5,023 nucleotides of DNA from Verrucomicrobiales bacterium. GTDB lineage: Bacteria; Verrucomicrobiota; Verrucomicrobiia; Limisphaerales; JAFMIX01. The notes under the pieces are model-generated. The model worked only from the letters and a program-made list of their open reading frames with translations, had not been told where the DNA came from and ran no database searches. The stretch lies in contig JAFMIX010000177.1 of the NCBI GenBank assembly GCA_017853785.1, positions 1-5,023 on the forward strand, in the 5' to 3' direction. Below, one piece after another: positions 4,158-5,023 of the stretch; the first letter of the stretch is position 1, and every line of letters starts with the position of its first letter. Position numbers and translations under genes: made by a program.

Positions 4158-5023
4158 CTACGCCGGTTCTTGCTGGGTCAGGCAATGCAACGAACCGAAG
4201 CCGAGCACGAGGTCGACGGCGTGGATGCCGACGACCGGACGGTCGCGGAACAGTTCGCCGAGGATGCCGAGCGCGACGCGGTCGTTCGGGTCGTTGAACG
4301 TGGGCACGATGACGCAGGCGTTGCAGATGTAGAAATTGGCGTAGCTCGCCGGCAACCGCCAGTTCTTGTAGTGCAGCGGCGCGGGCATCGGCAGCGCGAC
4401 GACTTCGGGCTTCGAGCCGTCTTCGAGGCGCAGGTGCTTGATGCGCTCCCAGTTTTCTTCGAGCGGCTTGTAGTTGATGTCGCGTTTGTTCTTCTCGCGG
4501 ATGAGCACGAGCGTCTTGCGGTCGGTGAAGCGGCAGATGTCATCGATGTGGCCGTGGGTGTCGTCGCCGACCGGACCGGCGACGAGCCAGAGGACGTTCT
4601 TCACGCCGAGATATTTTTTGAACTGCGCGTCGTATTCCGCCTGAGTCATGCCGGGGTTGCGCACTTGAATCGTCGGATGCTGGTAACATTCCTCGGTGGT
4701 AAGCAACGAGCCGCGGCCGTTCACCTCGATGCCGCCGCCTTCAATGGTGAATCGCCGGCCCTTGAACTGCGCGTCGAACAGCGGGCGCTGCAAGACCTTC
4801 GCCGCCGTCTCGGGAACTTTCGTGTCGAGCTGCCAATTGGAATACTTGGCCCAAGCGTTGAAATGGAAATGGACGATGGCCTTTTCATTCTTGCGCTTCA
4901 CATGGATCGGCCCGCTGTCGCGGGTCCAGCCGCGATTGGTCGGGTGGACGACGAACCGGACCTGCTTGAGGTCGCACCTGGCACGCTTGAGGTAGCTGGC
5001 GGCGAATTTCGCCTCGGCATTGC
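4158..5023 (-). CDS. aguA: Agmatine deiminase, C-terminal part (5' end outside window)
   Basis: The frame is open from the window edge to a TAG at 4158-4160, giving about 288 residues of a family that usually has about 340-370. The GTG at 4901 is internal: codons before it encode TNRGWTRDSGPIHV, the conserved substrate-site segment of agmatine deiminases. Further landmarks are FNAWAKY, the IEGGGIEVNGRGSLLTTEEC block (from about 4745), GDDTHGHIDD with the catalytic His and Asp (about 4570-4540), LPASYANFYI, and the terminal GFGSLHCLTQQEPA with the nucleophile Cys at 4182-4184. The enzyme hydrolyses agmatine to N-carbamoylputrescine and ammonia in the cytoplasm, a step of putrescine synthesis normally completed by AguB. 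The segment before the Cys reads GFGS where GGGN is usual, a mild deviation that leaves His, Asp and Cys intact. No partner gene is visible, since any would lie beyond the right edge or elsewhere. Confidence 0.95.
   Translation of the reverse strand, partial: NAEAKFAASYLKRARCDLKQVRFVVHPTNRGWTRDSGPIHVKRKNEKAIVHFHFNAWAKYSNWQLDTKVPETAAKVLQRPLFDAQFKGRRFTIEGGGIEVNGRGSLLTTEECYQHPTIQVRNPGMTQAEYDAQFKKYLGVKNVLWLVAGPVGDDTHGHIDDICRFTDRKTLVLIREKNKRDINYKPLEENWERIKHLRLEDGSKPEVVALPMPAPLHYKNWRLPASYANFYICNACVIVPTFNDPNDRVALGILGELFRDRPVVGIHAVDLVLGFGSLHCLTQQEPA

Noticed and set aside
3964..4185. 73-residue minus-strand frame overlapping the end of aguA
   Set aside because: It overlaps the catalytic C-terminus of aguA out of frame and shows no domain or start signal.
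4178..4543. 121-residue minus-strand frame inside aguA
   Set aside because: It is a Ser/Thr/Arg-rich shadow of aguA in another frame.

Overview
The window looks like a chromosomal segment of a GC-rich bacterium, most likely from Verrucomicrobiota (Pedosphaerales/Limisphaerales-like). This is inferred from three things: a PEP-CTERM protein beside an Ig-repeat protein whose C-terminus has the VQRSTNL...YYR pattern I associate with that phylum; the near absence of Shine-Dalgarno motifs before otherwise convincing starts; and a lone RelE-like protein with a C-terminal extension. No database search was possible, so the phylum call is moderate confidence.

Left part, plus strand (1-916). The window opens inside the last third of hypE, the [NiFe]-hydrogenase cyanide-ligand maturation protein, ending in the diagnostic PRIC. 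After 94 bases carrying a good sigma70-type promoter comes a complete tRNA-Glu(CUC) with encoded CCA. Only 41 bases later a 119-residue RelE/ParE-fold protein starts, with no antitoxin beside it and no obvious promoter of its own, so it may be read from the tRNA promoter.

Convergent junction (892-978). Two adjacent hairpins separate the plus-strand toxin-like gene from the minus-strand operon. Each is placed as a weak terminator for one side.

Middle, minus strand (979-3657). Two exported proteins lie 24 bases apart and are probably cotranscribed. The first is a 639-residue secreted protein built of tandem Ig-like repeats, with a Big_3-like module, a cadherin-like module and a Verrucomicrobia-style C-terminal domain. 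The second is a 244-residue protein with a proprotein-convertase P-domain and a PEP-CTERM sorting signal. Together they look like cell-surface or matrix components.

Leader region (3658-4157). These 500 bases have no established gene. On the minus strand they hold two short consecutive ORFs (38 and 55 codons) in adjacent frames, the second ending 14 bases before the Ig-repeat gene, plus a strong hairpin. They could be a frameshifted small gene, a leader, or a genomic repeat element.

Right end, minus strand (4158-5023). The C-terminal part of agmatine deiminase (aguA, polyamine synthesis) runs out of the window at its 5' end.

No CRISPR array, transposase, integrase or clear defence system is visible. 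The parts with most possible novelty are the tRNA-toxin arrangement, the small ORFs in the leader, and the P-domain/Ig-repeat surface pair.
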